Below are positions 48,609-57,723 of a stretch of DNA of 64,000 nt, piece after piece. This stretch comes from Streptomyces olivochromogenes (GTDB lineage Bacteria > Actinomycetota > Actinomycetes > Streptomycetales > Streptomycetaceae): assembly GCF_001514115.1 (NCBI RefSeq), contig NZ_KQ948458.1, forward strand, positions 38,259 through 102,258, in the 5' to 3' direction. Within the stretch, counting starts at the first letter, position 1. Every line of letters starts with the position of its first letter. A program made the position numbers and the translations under genes. Below the pieces are notes generated by a model. The model did no database searches. It had not been told where the DNA came from and saw nothing but the letters and a program-made list of their open reading frames with translations.

Positions 48609-50054
48609 ATGATTGACGTGATCGTGGTCGGCGGCGGACCGACCGGTTTGATGCTGGCCGGCGAGTTGCGGCTGCACGGCGTGCACGTGGTCGTGCTGGA
48701 CAGGTTGACCGAGCCGACCAAGGAGTCCCGCGGGCGCGGCCTGCACACGCGCAGCGTCGAGATGATGGATCAGCGCGGTCTGCTGGACCGGTTCCTCGCG
48801 GTCAGTGAGAAGTTCCAGGTCGGCGGTTTCTTCGGCGGCATCCTCAAGCCGTGGCCGGACAGGTTGGACACGGCTCACCCGTACGGTCTCTCCACCCTGC
48901 AGCCGGCCACCGAGCGGCTGCTCAACGAGCGTGCCCTCGAACTCGGTGCCGAGATCCGGCGCGGCTGCGAAGTGGTCGGGCTGAGTCAGGCCGACGACGG
49001 GGCCGGGGCCGGGGCCGGGGTGAGCGTCGAGCTGGCGGACGGCACGCGTCTGCGCTCGCGCTACCTCGTCGGGTGCGACGGCGGCCGCAGTGTGGTGCGC
49101 AAGGAGCTCGGTGTCGGTTTCCCCGGTGAGCCCGCCAAGGTCGAGACGCTGCTGGGCGACATGGAGATGACCGAGGATCAGGCGACGGTCGCCGCCGTCG
49201 TCGAGGAAGTCCGCAAGAGCCAACTGCGGTTCGGCACCATCCCCAACGGGGACGGGACGTACCGCGTCATCGTGCCCGCCGAGAGCGTGTCCGAGGACCG
49301 TACGACCGCGCCGACCCTCGAGGAGTTCAAGCAGCGGCTGCGGGCCGTCGCGGGCACCGACTTCGGCGTGCACTCACCGCGCTGGCTGTCCCGGTTCGGC
49401 GACGCCACCCGGCAGGCCGAGCGCTACCGGGTCGGCCGGGTGCTGCTGGCAGGCGACGCGGCGCACATCCACCCGCCGACCGGCGGGCAGGGGCTCAACC
49501 TCGGTGTGCAGGACGCGTTCAACCTCGGCTGGAAGCTGGCCGCCGAGGTCAACGGCTGGGCACCGGAGGGGCTCCTCGACAGCTACCACGCCGAACGGCA
49601 CCCGGTGGGCGCCCGCGTGCTGGACAACACCCGCGCGCAGATCACGCTGCTGGGGACCGATCCGGGTGCGACCGCGCTGCGGGAGCTGTTGTCGAGGCTG
49701 ATGGACTTCGAGGAGGTGAACCGGTACGTGACCGGGATGATCACCGCGGTCGGGGTCCGCTACGACTTCGGCGAGGGCCATGAACTGCTCGGCCGGCGGA
49801 TGCGGGACGTGGGGCTGGAGCGGGGGCGCCTTTATGAGCTGATGCACGGCGGCCGCGGGCTGCTGCTCGACCAGACAGGCCGGCTCTCGGTGGCGGGCTG
49901 GGCGGATCGGGTCGACCACGTCGTCGACGTCAGCGAGGAACTGGACGTGCCCGCGGTGCTGCTGCGGCCGGACGGCCATGTGGCGTGGGTCGGTGAAGAC
50001 CAGCAGGATCTGGCCGGCCGACTGCCGGAGTGGTTCGGCGCCGCCGTCGGCTGA
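48609..50054 (+). CDS. rox: rifampicin monooxygenase Rox
   Basis: 481 residues, a class A flavin monooxygenase: FAD Rossmann motif VIVVGGGPTGLMLAGELRLH, the DG motif in YLVGCDGGRSVVRKELG and the GD motif in VLLAGDAAHIHPPTGGQGLN. The sequence follows the Rox proteins, which hydroxylate rifamycins and linearise them (family knowledge). ATG 48609 is the family start; no strong ribosome-binding site is visible. The upstream RAE supports the assignment. Confidence 0.9.
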   Translation: MIDVIVVGGGPTGLMLAGELRLHGVHVVVLDRLTEPTKESRGRGLHTRSVEMMDQRGLLDRFLAVSEKFQVGGFFGGILKPWPDRLDTAHPYGLSTLQPATERLLNERALELGAEIRRGCEVVGLSQADDGAGAGAGVSVELADGTRLRSRYLVGCDGGRSVVRKELGVGFPGEPAKVETLLGDMEMTEDQATVAAVVEEVRKSQLRFGTIPNGDGTYRVIVPAESVSEDRTTAPTLEEFKQRLRAVAGTDFGVHSPRWLSRFGDATRQAERYRVGRVLLAGDAAHIHPPTGGQGLNLGVQDAFNLGWKLAAEVNGWAPEGLLDSYHAERHPVGARVLDNTRAQITLLGTDPGATALRELLSRLMDFEEVNRYVTGMITAVGVRYDFGEGHELLGRRMRDVGLERGRLYELMHGGRGLLLDQTGRLSVAGWADRVDHVVDVSEELDVPAVLLRPDGHVAWVGEDQQDLAGRLPEWFGAAVG

Positions 50055-50116
50055 GCGCGCGGACACTCTCGTCGTGGCGCAGCGCGCAGGCACCCCCTTC
50101 GTGGCGCAGCGCACTT

Positions 50117-50136
50117 TTGCAAGCGGGTGCTTGCAA
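50117..50136. promoter_or_regulatory. operator-like palindrome before the XRE gene
   Basis: TTGCAAGC-GGGT-GCTTGCAA, perfect 8-bp arms, 31 bases upstream of the start codon. Probably the binding site for autoregulation by the XRE protein. A GTGGCGCAGCGC unit is duplicated just upstream (50073 and 50101). Confidence 0.65.
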
Positions 50137-50166
50137 TTGTTAGCGGAAGTGCGGCAAGGTGGAGTC

Positions 50167-50694
50167 ATGGCATCACTCAACGTCGGCAATCTCGGTGAGT
50201 ACCTGCGCGAGCAGCGGCGCAACGCGCAGCTGTCGCTGCGGCAGCTCGCCGACGCCGCCGGGGTGTCCAACCCGTATCTGAGCCAGATCGAGCGCGGGCT
50301 GCGCAAGCCGAGCGCGGAGGTGTTGCAGCAGGTCGCGAAGGCGCTGCGGATCTCCGCCGAGACGCTGTACGTGCGAGCCGGCATCCTCGACGCCGAGCGG
50401 GACCGGGACGAGGTGGAGACACGTGCCGTCATCCTCGCCGATCCCACGCTGAACGAGCGGCAGAAGCAGGTAATGCTCCAGATCTACGAGTCCTTCCGCA
50501 AGGAGAACGGATTCGAGATCACGCCGGACCTGGCCCAGGGCATGGCCCGGAACGTGACCCAGGACATGGCGCAGGACGAGGCGCAGGGCATGGCAGAGCA
50601 CATATCGGGCACCCAGCAAGCGCCGGACACCGCCGTCCGGGGCCCCCGCACGGCCGACGGCAGCGATGCCGATCCGCAGCAGACCGCCAGTTGA
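50167..50694 (+). CDS. XRE-family DNA-binding protein
   Basis: 175 residues. The N-terminal helix-turn-helix is LREQRRNAQLSLRQLADAAGVSNPYLSQIERG, then ~50 residues of helix and a disordered tail with repeated MAQ/DMA segments (GMARNVTQDMAQDEAQGMAE). It belongs to a small actinobacterial family placed before an HbhA-like gene. The HbhA-like gene starts ~100 bases downstream on the same strand, so co-regulation is likely. Confidence 0.88.
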   Translation: MASLNVGNLGEYLREQRRNAQLSLRQLADAAGVSNPYLSQIERGLRKPSAEVLQQVAKALRISAETLYVRAGILDAERDRDEVETRAVILADPTLNERQKQVMLQIYESFRKENGFEITPDLAQGMARNVTQDMAQDEAQGMAEHISGTQQAPDTAVRGPRTADGSDADPQQTAS

Positions 50695-50792
50695 CGACAA
50701 CGACGTGCAGCACCGCCGGCCCCACGCGGGCCTGCGGGTCTCGCCGCGGAACACCAAAACCCTCAGCTGAAAGCGACCGGAGGACCATCACC

Positions 50793-51383
50793 ATGGCCAT
50801 CACCGACGACATCCGCAAGGCCGCCACGGACCCCACCCCGCTGTACTTCCTGGCCGGCACCGCCGACCTGGCCGTCCAGCAGGCGAAGAAGGTCCCCGGC
50901 CTCGTGGAGCAGATCCGCACCGAGGCCCCGGCGCGGATCGAGACCGTGAAGAACATCGACGCGAACACCGTTCAGGAGAAGGCCGCCACCCGCGCGAAGG
51001 AAGCGCAGGAGACCATCCAGGCCAAGGTGACGGAGTTCATCAGCACCCTCGACACCGACCTGAAGAAGCTCGGTGAGTCCGCTCAGGACCTCGCCCTGCG
51101 CGGTGTCGGCGTCGCCGCCGAGTACGCCGTGAAGGCCAAGGAGACGTACGAGAAGGTCGCCGAGCACGGCGAGCAGACCGTGAAGACCTGGCGTGGCGAG
51201 GCCGCCGAGGAGATCGAGGAACTGGCCATCGCCGTCGAGCCGAAGGGTGAGCCGGTCGAGGTCAGGTCCGAGGACAAGCCGGCCGCGACCGCCGCCGTGC
51301 CCGCTCCGGCCAAGAAGCCCGTGGCGAAGAAGGCACCGGCCCGCAAGATCACCGCCAAGAAGACGACGCCGCCCGTGAAGTAG
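50793..51383 (+). CDS. HbhA-like helical protein with a Lys/Ala/Pro tail
   Basis: 196 residues. A long amphipathic coiled-coil region (about 15-145) and a C-terminal KKPVAKKAPARKITAKKT tail are the pattern of mycobacterial heparin-binding hemagglutinin HbhA. No signal peptide. In Streptomyces the role is unknown; binding of lipids, polyanions or nucleoid is possible. CCGGAGGA lies 8-9 bases before ATG 50793. Confidence 0.85.
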   Translation: MAITDDIRKAATDPTPLYFLAGTADLAVQQAKKVPGLVEQIRTEAPARIETVKNIDANTVQEKAATRAKEAQETIQAKVTEFISTLDTDLKKLGESAQDLALRGVGVAAEYAVKAKETYEKVAEHGEQTVKTWRGEAAEEIEELAIAVEPKGEPVEVRSEDKPAATAAVPAPAKKPVAKKAPARKITAKKTTPPVK

Positions 51384-51524
51384 CAGACGACGGGACTCCT
51401 CGTCCCAGGACGAGAGGTCCGGACGAGAGGTCCGGACGCAGGGGCAGGATGACGGGCCGGGCACTCTCAGAGTTCCCGGCCCGTTCTGCGGGTACGGTGG
51501 CGTAGAGATGAATCGACTCGGGCG

Positions 51525-51869
51525 GTGGGCATAGTGCTGTTGACGGCATTCGGCGGCTTCTTGTCGCTGATCTTCCTTGCCATGCTGGTGCTCGCCGTGG
51601 TGGCACTGGTGATGGCGGCGGTGGCCCGCGAAGACGCGTACCGCGCGGCCGACAAGCAGAACAAGATGTTCTGGCTGATCATCCTGGGCATCACGGTGGC
51701 CGTGAACCTGCTGGTCCCGGTCATCTTCCTGCAGATCGCGGGGCTGGTCGCCACGATCGTCTTCTTCGTGGACGTACGCCCCGCGCTCCGTCAGGTCTCC
51801 GGCGGTGGCCGGGGCCGCGGCGGAAGCAGCAGCGACGGCCCGTACGGCCCCTACAACGGAGGCCGCTGA
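51525..51869 (+). CDS. DUF2516 membrane protein
   Basis: 114 residues with three hydrophobic segments (VLLTAFGGFLSLIFLAML, MFWLIILGITVAVNLLVPV, LQIAGLVATIVFFVDV) and a Gly/Ser/Arg-rich tail. GTG 51525. Function unknown. Confidence 0.85.
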   Translation: MGIVLLTAFGGFLSLIFLAMLVLAVVALVMAAVAREDAYRAADKQNKMFWLIILGITVAVNLLVPVIFLQIAGLVATIVFFVDVRPALRQVSGGGRGRGGSSSDGPYGPYNGGR

Positions 51870-52009
51870 CCACCGGCGGTCGAGCAAGTCGACCACCGGC
51901 GGTCAGTCCCGCAGGCCTGAGGGTTACGCAGGCCGGTCCGTCGGACGGGCCCGACGGTCACGCGGTCGTACGGCGGTAACGGCGTGACCGGCACACGGTG
52001 GTACGGCGG

Positions 52010-53344
52010 TCACGGCGTCCGGTCCAGCAGAAGTACCGCCACGTCGTCCGTCAGCTCTCCGCCGTTGAGGTCCCTGACCTCGTTCACCGTCGCCCGCAGC
52101 AGCTCCTCGCCCGCCAGGCCCTCGGCGAGCCGACGGCGTACCAGGTCCACCATGCCGTCCTGGCCCAGCCGCTCCTTGCCCTCGCCGATGTGACCCTCGA
52201 TCAGGCCGTCGGTGTAGAGCATCAGACTCCACTCGCCGCCCAGCTCCACCTGCCGGCGCGGCCAGCGGGCACCGGGCAGCAGGCCGAGCGCCGGGCCGCC
52301 GTTCTCGTACGGCAGTAGCTCGGCGGGGCGGCCGGGGCGGGAGATCAGCGGGGACGGATGGCCCGCGAGGCAGAGCCCGGCGCGGCGCCCGTCCGGCGCG
52401 ATGTCCACCGAGCACAACGTCGCGAAGATTTCGTCGTTCTCGCGCTCGTGCTCCAGGACCTGCTGGAGGGTGGACAGGAGTTCGTCGCCGCACAGGCCCG
52501 CGAACGTCAGCGCCCGCCAGGCGATGCGCAGCTCCACGCCGAGCGCGGCCTCGTCGGGCCCGTGTCCGCAGACGTCGCCGATCATGGCGTGCACCGTGCC
52601 GTCGGGTGTACGGACCGTGTCGTAGAAGTCGCCGCCGAGCAGGGCGCGGGAGCGCCCCGGGCGGTAGCGCGCGGCGAAGCGGAGCGAGGAGCCCTCCAGG
52701 AGAGGGGTCGGCAGCAGACCGCGCTCCAGGCGGGCGTTCTCCTGGGCGCGCAGCCTGGACTCGGTGAGTCGCCGCTCGGCCTTGTCGGAACGTTTCCGCT
52801 CCACTGCGTACCGGATCGCGCGGCTCAGCAGCCGTCCGTCCAGCTCGTCGCGGAACAGATAGTCCTGGGCGCCGACGCGCACCGCCTCGGCACCGCGCTC
52901 GGCGTCACCGGAGGCGGTGAGCGCGAGGACGGCGTGCCGGGGCGCGAGCCGCAGCACGTGCTTGAGCGTGGTCAGCTCGTCGTCGCTCTGGGTGGCCGCC
53001 CGGCCGGGGGCGGGCAGCGCGAGGTCGAGCAGGATGCAGTGGACGTCGTCGGTGAGCAGCCGCTCGGCCTCGGTGAGGTTGCGGGCGGTGCGGATGCGGA
53101 TCGGCTTGCCGGCCGCGTCGAGCATCTCGGGCACGCTGAGCGAACCCGCCGGGTCGTCCTCGATGACCAGCAGGGTCAGGTTGGTGGTGCTGTCGACCGG
53201 GGTCGTGGCGGCTTGGGGCGCCGGTACTGCCCCGGCCGGGCCGCCGGTCGCTTCTCCGGATGGGCCGCCGGGTGAGAACGCGCCTTGAGCCTGACCGCTC
53301 TCCGCGGCCGGGATCGCTCTCTGCCGCGGTATGGGTACGGGCAT
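52010..53344 (-). CDS. PP2C/SpoIIE-type phosphatase with a receiver domain
   Basis: 444 residues. A receiver-like domain (LLVIEDDPAGSLSVPEML, acceptor Asp in CILLDLALP), a short coiled linker (RRLTESRLRAQENARLERGL) and a phosphatase domain with GGDFYD, IGDVCGHGPDEA and LTDDVAVLLLD, all metal-binding Asp present. It probably dephosphorylates an anti-sigma-factor antagonist in response to phosphorylation of its receiver. ATG 53344 is supported by GGAAGGAA. No partner kinase is adjacent. Confidence 0.9.
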   Translation of the reverse strand: MPVPIPRQRAIPAAESGQAQGAFSPGGPSGEATGGPAGAVPAPQAATTPVDSTTNLTLLVIEDDPAGSLSVPEMLDAAGKPIRIRTARNLTEAERLLTDDVHCILLDLALPAPGRAATQSDDELTTLKHVLRLAPRHAVLALTASGDAERGAEAVRVGAQDYLFRDELDGRLLSRAIRYAVERKRSDKAERRLTESRLRAQENARLERGLLPTPLLEGSSLRFAARYRPGRSRALLGGDFYDTVRTPDGTVHAMIGDVCGHGPDEAALGVELRIAWRALTFAGLCGDELLSTLQQVLEHERENDEIFATLCSVDIAPDGRRAGLCLAGHPSPLISRPGRPAELLPYENGGPALGLLPGARWPRRQVELGGEWSLMLYTDGLIEGHIGEGKERLGQDGMVDLVRRRLAEGLAGEELLRATVNEVRDLNGGELTDDVAVLLLDRTP

Positions 53345-53690
53345 CGTGTGGGTTCCTTCCCTCCCCCCGAGGGCGTGGTGGGGCGAAGGTCCTCGACCCA
53401 CCGACGGGGACCATAGCGGTAGCGGACGCCGCAACGGAATGGTGTGCGTCATGGCGTCCGGCAGGCGGCCACCGTCATATGCCGCATCCTGTACCGCACT
53501 TGGACAGGATGCGGTTGCGCCCAGGATGACGAACGTCACGTCCGCGAGGTTGAGGGGTATGTACAACCGTGGGGTGGGTCACGTGCGGTGCATCACGAGG
53601 GGCGGCGCGTTTTTTCGGGGTTGATGGCGGTTTGGTCGCTCGGGTCGCTCGGTCGGCCCGAGCCGCATCGGCTCCCTGCGCCCCGCCCCG
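53345..53690. promoter_or_regulatory. intergenic region upstream of the phosphatase gene
   Basis: 346 bases, no credible gene. It contains a perfect 11-bp dyad, CCGCATCCTGT (53482-53492) with ACAGGATGCGG (53504-53514), an operator candidate for the phosphatase. The downstream part (53595-53690) follows the NlpC/P60 gene end and includes a T-run (GCGTTTTTTCGGG). Confidence 0.5.
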
Positions 53691-54773
53691 TCACGCGTCG
53701 GGTCGTACGACCCCCAGTATCGGCATGGACCCGGCCCCCGTGATCGTCACCGTCCGGCCCGGCCGGGGGGCGTGCACGATCGCGCCGTCGCCGATGTACA
53801 TCGCGACATGGCTGGCGTCGTCGAAGTAGATGATCAGGTCGCCGGGGCGCATGTCCTTGACGTCGACATGGGGAAGCTGCTTCCACTGCTCCTGTGAGGT
53901 GCGCGGAATGCCGTGGCCGGCGGAGGCCCAGGCCTGTGAGGTCAGCCCCGAGCAGTCGTACGAGCCCGGGCCCTCGGCGCCCCACTCGTACGGCTTGCCG
54001 ATCTGGTCGGTGGCGAACTTCACCGCCTTCTTGCCCTGCTCCGACGCCTTGCCGCTGATCTCGGCGAGGACGCCGGAACTCAGCCAGGCCGTCTGCGCCT
54101 TGTACGCGGCCTCTTCCTCGAGCTTCGCCAGCCGCTCCTTCTCCTTCTTCTCGAGCTGGGACTCCAGCTTCTCGGCGGCGGCGATCTGCTTCGTGATCTC
54201 CTTCTGCGCCGTGGCCTTGGCCTGGCGGTTGGCCTCCAGCTTCTGCCACTGCGCGGAGGCGTCCTTCGCGTACTGCTCCAAGTCCTGCTGCGTGCGGGTC
54301 ATCTCGGCGAGCAGCCCCTTGGTCGCGTGCTCGCCCTGGAGCACCCGCCCCGCGCCGTCCAGGTACTGCTGGGGGTTGTCGCTCAGCCACAGCCGCATCT
54401 CGGGCGGCAGCCCGCCGCCCCGGTACTGCGCCCGGGCCGCGGCGCCCGCGCGGTCCTTCAACTCGTCCAGCTTGTCCTGGCCCTTGACGATCTCGCGGGC
54501 CAGGTCGACGATCTCGGCCGACTGCTGCTTGGCCTGCTCCTCGGCGGCGTTGTACGCGTCCGTGGCGACCGCCGCGTCGTGGTAGAGAGCGTCCAGCTTC
54601 TTGCGGATCGCCTCAAGGTCCTTGCCGGCCGACGAGGTTGTCGGAGTCGGTGTCGGTGTGCGCGTGGGCGCTGGTGTCGGGCTCGCGTACGCCACACCCG
54701 GTGCTGACAGCACCGCGCAGGCGCAGGCCAGAACCATGGCCGCCGTGGTCAGGCTCCGCTTGCCGGATCCCAT
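53691..54773 (-). CDS. secreted NlpC/P60 peptidoglycan hydrolase
   Basis: 360 residues. A signal peptide (TTAAMVLACACAVLSAPGVAYA) and a Pro/Thr linker, then a long coiled coil (about 45-215, LEAIRKKLDALYHDAAVA ... ANRQAKATAQKEITKQ) and an NlpC/P60 domain with the catalytic Cys in SYDCSGLTSQAW and His in DASHVAMYIGDG. It cleaves peptide stems of cell wall peptidoglycan. The coiled coil resembles RipA/PcsB-type regulators of activity. ATG 54773 is preferred over longer starts because the signal peptide follows directly. Confidence 0.92.
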   Translation of the reverse strand: MGSGKRSLTTAAMVLACACAVLSAPGVAYASPTPAPTRTPTPTPTTSSAGKDLEAIRKKLDALYHDAAVATDAYNAAEEQAKQQSAEIVDLAREIVKGQDKLDELKDRAGAAARAQYRGGGLPPEMRLWLSDNPQQYLDGAGRVLQGEHATKGLLAEMTRTQQDLEQYAKDASAQWQKLEANRQAKATAQKEITKQIAAAEKLESQLEKKEKERLAKLEEEAAYKAQTAWLSSGVLAEISGKASEQGKKAVKFATDQIGKPYEWGAEGPGSYDCSGLTSQAWASAGHGIPRTSQEQWKQLPHVDVKDMRPGDLIIYFDDASHVAMYIGDGAIVHAPRPGRTVTITGAGSMPILGVVRPDA

Positions 54774-54988
54774 TGCTCCGCCCCCAAACTGATTTACCGT
54801 CAGTAACTTACGGACGCCTGGGGGATCGTGCCATGTCGGCGCGCAATGCGACAGAGGTGGGCAAGAACTCCCTTCCCCCCGGCTCGCCTCCGTGAAACGA
54901 TCTCCCCGCCTGTGTGACGAGTCAGTCACGCAGTTCGTTCCGTGCAGCTCACGGGCGTGCGGTGGCCACCCCTCCACCGATGAGGCAC

Positions 54989-55074
54989 GCCCGCACGACC
55001 CTCGGCGTCAACTGCCCGCACGACCCTCGGCGTCAACTGCCCGCACGACCCTCGGCGTCAACCGCCCGCGCGAC
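54989..55074. repeat. 25-bp tandem repeat, ~3.4 copies
   Basis: GCCCGCACGACCCTCGGCGT plus CAACT repeated at 54989, 55014 and 55039, with a partial fourth copy. It lies in the 460-base gap between the NlpC gene and the methyltransferase, where no credible gene was seen. Confidence 0.9.
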
Positions 55075-55232
55075 ACTCCGACCTCGCACACCCGTGCGTC
55101 CCGGTTCGTCGCACCCCAGCCTTCAACGCCCGCGCCTCGCCCGGGTGTCCGGTGTCTGTGCGGCGTTCGACGCCCGTGAGTCATCCAGACGTCGCACGCC
55201 TGTCCGGCACCCCCGCGCCCCGCGCCCCGCGT

Positions 55233-56054
55233 TTACGCGAAGGTCCCGCGGGGAGCCAGCGCCTCCCAGCGCACCGTGACTTCGCCCTGGCGCCAGCGGG
55301 ATATTCCGTCCGTCACCGGCCAGTCCGCCGTCAGGTCGCCGACCGTGCGTATCCAGCGCTGCCGCGCGCCGTACGAGGCGTACGGCGCGGCCGCGGCCCA
55401 GGCGCGGTCGAAGTCGCGGAGGAACGCGTGCACGGGCTCGCCCGGGATGTTGCGGTGGATCAGCGCCTTGGGCAGGCGCTCGGCGAGGTCGGAGGGGCGG
55501 TCCAGGGAGCCCAGGCGGGTGGCGAAGGTGACCGTGCGCGGGCCCTCGGGGCCGAGGGCGACCCAGACGTGCCGGCGGCCGATCTCGTCGCAGGTGCCCT
55601 CGACGAGCAGCCCGCCCCGGGAGCCGGGGCCCGCCGGTGCGAGGCGTGCGCACAGACGCTGCCAGACCTCGGCGACCTGCTCCTCGTCGTACTGGCGCAG
55701 CACGTTCGCCGCGCGGATGAGCGAGGGGCTGCCCTGTACCGGGACCTCGAAGCCGCCGTGCCGGAAGACGAGTCCTTCGCGCTCGTACGGCCGGGCCGCC
55801 GCTACCCTCGCCGGCTCGATCTCCACGCCCACCACGCGGGTGCGGGGGGCGGCCGTGCGCAGGCGGGCCAGCAGCTCGACCGCGGTCCAGGGAGCCGCCC
55901 CGTATCCGAGGTCGACCGCCACCGGGTCGGCGCTTCTGCGCAGCTCGGCGCCGTGGGTGGCCGCGATCCAGCGGTCCATGCGGCGCAGTCGGTTGGGGTT
56001 GGTCGTCCCGCGCGTCACCGTACCCACGGGGCGGGACGCGGCGCGGGTTGTCAT
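55233..56054 (-). CDS. class I SAM-dependent methyltransferase
   Basis: 273 residues. AVDLGYGAAPWTAVELLARL is motif I and VVGVEIEPARVAAARP the acidic strand-2 motif. The substrate is unknown. ATG 56054 fits: TACTCT lies 7 bases upstream (leaderless), and longer frames run into AT-rich promoter sequence. Divergent from mshA. Confidence 0.85.
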   Translation of the reverse strand: MTTRAASRPVGTVTRGTTNPNRLRRMDRWIAATHGAELRRSADPVAVDLGYGAAPWTAVELLARLRTAAPRTRVVGVEIEPARVAAARPYEREGLVFRHGGFEVPVQGSPSLIRAANVLRQYDEEQVAEVWQRLCARLAPAGPGSRGGLLVEGTCDEIGRRHVWVALGPEGPRTVTFATRLGSLDRPSDLAERLPKALIHRNIPGEPVHAFLRDFDRAWAAAAPYASYGARQRWIRTVGDLTADWPVTDGISRWRQGEVTVRWEALAPRGTFA

Positions 56055-56332
56055 GCGTACGAGAGTAGGCGGCCGGGAGGAAGCCCGTGCGGGCCTGTGG
56101 ATAACCTCCGGCAGCCCTCCGTCAACCTGTGGAAAAGAAGGGAACAGAAGGGAAGAGAGCCGCCGCACGCAGCTCGTCATCGAACGGTTGAGCGACTCTC
56201 GGTAATGATTCGGCAAAGGGGAGCGGGAGGGGGCGCGGAGGGGAAATGGAGCGGACCGCTCCGGCGTTGCCGCTCTTTGGAGGGTGCCGTGCGTCCTCCG
56301 ACCGGCATGCCCGCAGCAAGGAGGAACGCCAC

Positions 56333-57670
56333 GTGAGCCAGTACGTCAGCAGGCTCGGGCGACGCTCCCCGGCGACGCCCTCACGGCTCAGGCTGCACCG
56401 CAGGCCCCGTCGCGTCGCGATGCTCTCCGTCCACACCTCCCCGCTGCACCAGCCCGGCACCGGCGACGCAGGCGGCATGAACGTGTACATCGTGGAGCTC
56501 GCCCAGCGCCTCGCCGCGATCAACATCGAGGTCGAGATCTTCACCCGGGCCACCACGGCCGCCCTCCCGCCGACCGTCGAACTGGCCCCCGGCGTCCTCG
56601 TCCGGCACGTCGACGCGGGCCCGTACGAGGGCCTCGCCAAGGAGGACCTGCCCGCCCAGCTGTGCGCCTTCACGCACGGCGTCATGCAGGCCTGGGCCGG
56701 GCACCGACCCGGTTACTACGACCTCGTGCATTCGCACTACTGGCTCTCCGGCCACGTCGGCTGGCTCGCCGCCGAACGCTGGGGCGCGCCCCTGGTGCAC
56801 GCGATGCACACCATGGCCAAGGTCAAGAACGCCGCGCTCGCCGAGGGCGACACCCTCGAACCCGCCGCCCGTGTCATCGGCGAGACCCAGATCGTGCGCG
56901 CCGCCGACCGTCTCATCGCCAACACCTCCGAAGAGGCCGACGAGCTCGCCCGTCACTACGAGGCCGAGCCCGGCAAGGTGGCCGTCGTCCACCCGGGCGT
57001 CAACCTCGACCGCTTCCGCCCGGCCGACGGCCGTGCCGCCGCCCGCGCCCGCCTCGGGCTCCCGCAGGACGCGCTGATCCCGCTCTTCGCGGGCCGCATA
57101 CAGCCCCTGAAGGCCCCCGACGTGCTGCTGCGCGCGGTCGCCGTCCTCCTGGACGAGCGCCCCGAGCTGCGCGGCAACATCGTCGTCCCCGTGGTGGGCG
57201 GCCCCAGCGGCACCGGTCTGGCCAAGCCCGAGGGGCTGCAGAAGCTCGCCGCCCGGCTCGGGATCGCCGATGTCGTGCGCTTCAGGCCGCCCGTCGACCA
57301 GGAGCAGCTCGCGGACTGGTTCCGGGCCGCGTCGGTGCTGGTCATGCCCTCCTACAGCGAGTCCTTCGGGCTGGTCGCCATCGAGGCGCAGGCGGCCGGC
57401 ACGCCGGTCCTGGCGGCCGAGGTCGGCGGGCTGCCCGTCGCCGTGCGCCACCAGGAGACCGGATTCCTGATCCCGGGGCACGATCCCGTCGCCTACGCGC
57501 GCGTGCTGCGCGACTTCGCGGACGACCAGTCGCTGTCGGCCCGGATGGGCGAGGCCGCCGCCCGGCACGCGCAGCGCTTCGGCTGGGACACCGCGGCCGC
57601 CGCCACGGCGGATGTGTACACGGCGGCCGTACAGGCCCACCGCCGCAAGGTGCGCGCCCACCAGGGCTGA
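56333..57670 (+). CDS. mshA: D-inositol-3-phosphate glycosyltransferase MshA
   Basis: 445 residues, GT4 family, GT-B fold. MLSVHTSPLHQPGTGDAGGMNVYI binds the acceptor, HAMHTMAKVKN is the central motif and SYSESFGLVAIEAQAAGTPV holds the sugar-nucleotide E-x7-E. First step of mycothiol synthesis: UDP-GlcNAc plus inositol-3-phosphate. AAGGAGGA precedes GTG 56333; the longer frame is not needed. Confidence 0.93.
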   Translation: MSQYVSRLGRRSPATPSRLRLHRRPRRVAMLSVHTSPLHQPGTGDAGGMNVYIVELAQRLAAINIEVEIFTRATTAALPPTVELAPGVLVRHVDAGPYEGLAKEDLPAQLCAFTHGVMQAWAGHRPGYYDLVHSHYWLSGHVGWLAAERWGAPLVHAMHTMAKVKNAALAEGDTLEPAARVIGETQIVRAADRLIANTSEEADELARHYEAEPGKVAVVHPGVNLDRFRPADGRAAARARLGLPQDALIPLFAGRIQPLKAPDVLLRAVAVLLDERPELRGNIVVPVVGGPSGTGLAKPEGLQKLAARLGIADVVRFRPPVDQEQLADWFRAASVLVMPSYSESFGLVAIEAQAAGTPVLAAEVGGLPVAVRHQETGFLIPGHDPVAYARVLRDFADDQSLSARMGEAAARHAQRFGWDTAAAATADVYTAAVQAHRRKVRAHQG

Positions 57671-57723
57671 CGCGCGCACCGCCCGAGGGCCGGTCCACCG
57701 GACACCTGACGTACGCTCCCTTC

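Noticed and set aside
54774..54990. ydaO/c-di-AMP riboswitch before the NlpC/P60 gene
   Set aside because: Such riboswitches precede some Streptomyces wall hydrolases, but no conserved core could be recognised in the short AT-rich leader here.
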